NCBI RefSeq assembly: GCF_040678635.1
Contig: NZ_JBFATZ010000016.1
Span: forward strand, 127,960 to 191,959
DNA length: 64,000 nucleotides
DNA from: Thermopolyspora sp040678635
GTDB lineage: Bacteria > Actinomycetota > Actinomycetes > Streptosporangiales > Streptosporangiaceae
Direction: 5' to 3'
The number at the start of each line of letters is the position of its first letter. Within the stretch, counting starts at the first letter, position 1. Below the pieces are notes generated by a model. That model worked only from the letters and a program-made list of their open reading frames with translations, was not told the DNA's origin and did no database searches. This document shows, piece after piece, positions 63,416 to 64,000 of this stretch. The position numbers were made by a program, and so were the translations under genes.

Positions 63416-63910
63416 TCACGGCAGGACCACTCCAGCGAACATTTCGCGCAGCTCGCGCTTGGAGTACTTGCCGACGTTGGTCTTGGGAATCTCCTCGACG
63501 AAGACGATGCGGTCCGGGATCTTCCACTTGGGCAGCGACGCGCCAAGGAACCCGCGCAGCTCATCGGCGTCCGCGGTGGCCCCGGGCCTGAGCACGACAC
63601 ACGCCAGCGGCCGCTCCGACCATTTGACCGACGCCACGCCGATCACCGCGGCCTCCGCGACCTGCGGATGCGTGAGGAGCGCGTTCTCGATCTCCGCCGA
63701 GCCGATCCACTCGCCACCGGACTTGATCATGTCCTTGGCGCGATCGACGAGCCAGACCCGCCCATCCGGGTCGATCTTTGCCACGTCGCCCGTACGAAGC
63801 CAGCCGTCGGGGGTGAACCCTTCGCGGCCCCGGGGGTCGTTGTAGTACCCGGCCGTCACCCAGGGGCCCCGGCACTGCAGCTCGCCGGTGCTTTGCCCGT
63901 CCCAGGGACC
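63416..63910 (-). pseudogene. 3' part of an acyl-CoA synthetase (AMP-binding) gene, interrupted
   Basis: About 164 codons of the C-terminal ANL-superfamily domain: PWDGQSTGELQCRGPWVTAG, WLRTGDVAKIDPDGRVWLVD (the hinge D and R), DMIKSGGEWIGSAEIENALL and the catalytic Lys in PKTNVGKYSKRELREMF. Upstream of Gly-Pro-Trp, near 63908, recognisable synthetase sequence stops abruptly and unrelated sequence runs to the window edge. The gene is therefore broken by an insertion or a rearrangement; the 5' part may continue beyond the window. Confidence 0.7.
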
Positions 63911-64000
63911 CTGCTGGTTAACTCGTCTCAGGCTGCGAGAGCGACTTCTGCCAGTTCGAGGCGGGCGAGGTGACTGGTCCGTGTCCGGTCGAGAGGGTGT
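63911..64000 (-). mobile_element. Probable insertion-sequence end at the window edge
   Basis: On the minus strand one frame reads HPLDRTRTSHLARLELAEVA then LAA and a stop (complement of 63931-63933), like the C-terminus of a transposase. About 20 bp later it meets the broken acyl-CoA synthetase gene. The family cannot be told from 90 bp, and no terminal repeat can be verified because the other end is outside the window. Confidence 0.35.

Overview
The window is about 70-75% GC, uses many GTG and TTG starts and 4-base GTGA/ATGA stop-start overlaps, and has genes with a -10 box about 7 nt before the start codon (leaderless). It also carries actinomycete family markers such as F420-type LLM and PPOX oxidoreductases, SpoIIE/HATPase regulators, a DUF574-type methyltransferase, DUF6879/DUF6082 genes and a ChlI-ChlD fused chelatase. 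A chromosomal segment of a filamentous actinomycete, perhaps a Streptosporangiaceae-like genus, fits best. That placement is inference.

Left part (1-18 kb): a SpoIIE-like regulator with degenerate metal sites is followed by what looks like an alginate-type polyuronate exopolysaccharide locus. The minus strand encodes a sugar-nucleotide transferase, a GGxCLPKD sugar-nucleotide dehydrogenase, a processive membrane GT2 synthase, a membrane-anchored beta-helix protein, a secreted AlgG-like beta-helix epimerase with the DPHD motif, and a lipoprotein polysaccharide lyase. The dehydrogenase, synthase, anchored beta-helix and epimerase genes occur again in the same order about 7.5 kb away, with patches of almost perfect identity. 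A cysteine dioxygenase-rhodanese pair, led by a probable leaderless Cys-attenuator peptide, lies between the two copies.

18-22 kb: yaaA, two DUF2795 proteins, a disordered acidic protein, and a divergent marR / NADPH-FMN reductase pair with a duplicated 18-bp palindromic operator.

22-45 kb: a large aerobic cobalamin locus. It has a cobalamin riboswitch, cbtB-cbtA, a histidine phosphatase, a ChlI-ChlD fusion, cobO, cobB (with a 260-bp tandem duplication at its 5' end), cobN (with its own riboswitch), cobG-cobH-(repeat ORF)-cobIJ, cobM-cobK, cobL-PPOX and cobF. Embedded in it (32.1-36.3 kb) is a persulfide-stress island: a CsoR/CstR-type repressor, a rhodanese, and a TauE-type exporter fused in frame to a persulfide dioxygenase-rhodanese, with three matching palindromic operators.

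45-54.5 kb: accessory and regulatory genes, including a Uma2 nuclease, a Rho_N protein, an apparently active SpoIIE phosphatase, ArsC, a STAND-type ATPase, OsmC, a methyltransferase and DUF6879/DUF6082 genes.

54.6-64 kb: a protocatechuate 4,5-cleavage operon (ligJ-ligI-ligA-ligB-ligC plus an LLM oxidoreductase), an MFS exporter, a second LLM oxidoreductase, an SDR and the 3' part of an acyl-CoA synthetase gene that appears interrupted at the right edge by foreign, possibly IS, sequence.

A theme across the window is an unusual number of short and medium tandem duplications (10, 15, 16, 18, 126 and 260 bp). Many lie at gene ends or in linkers.
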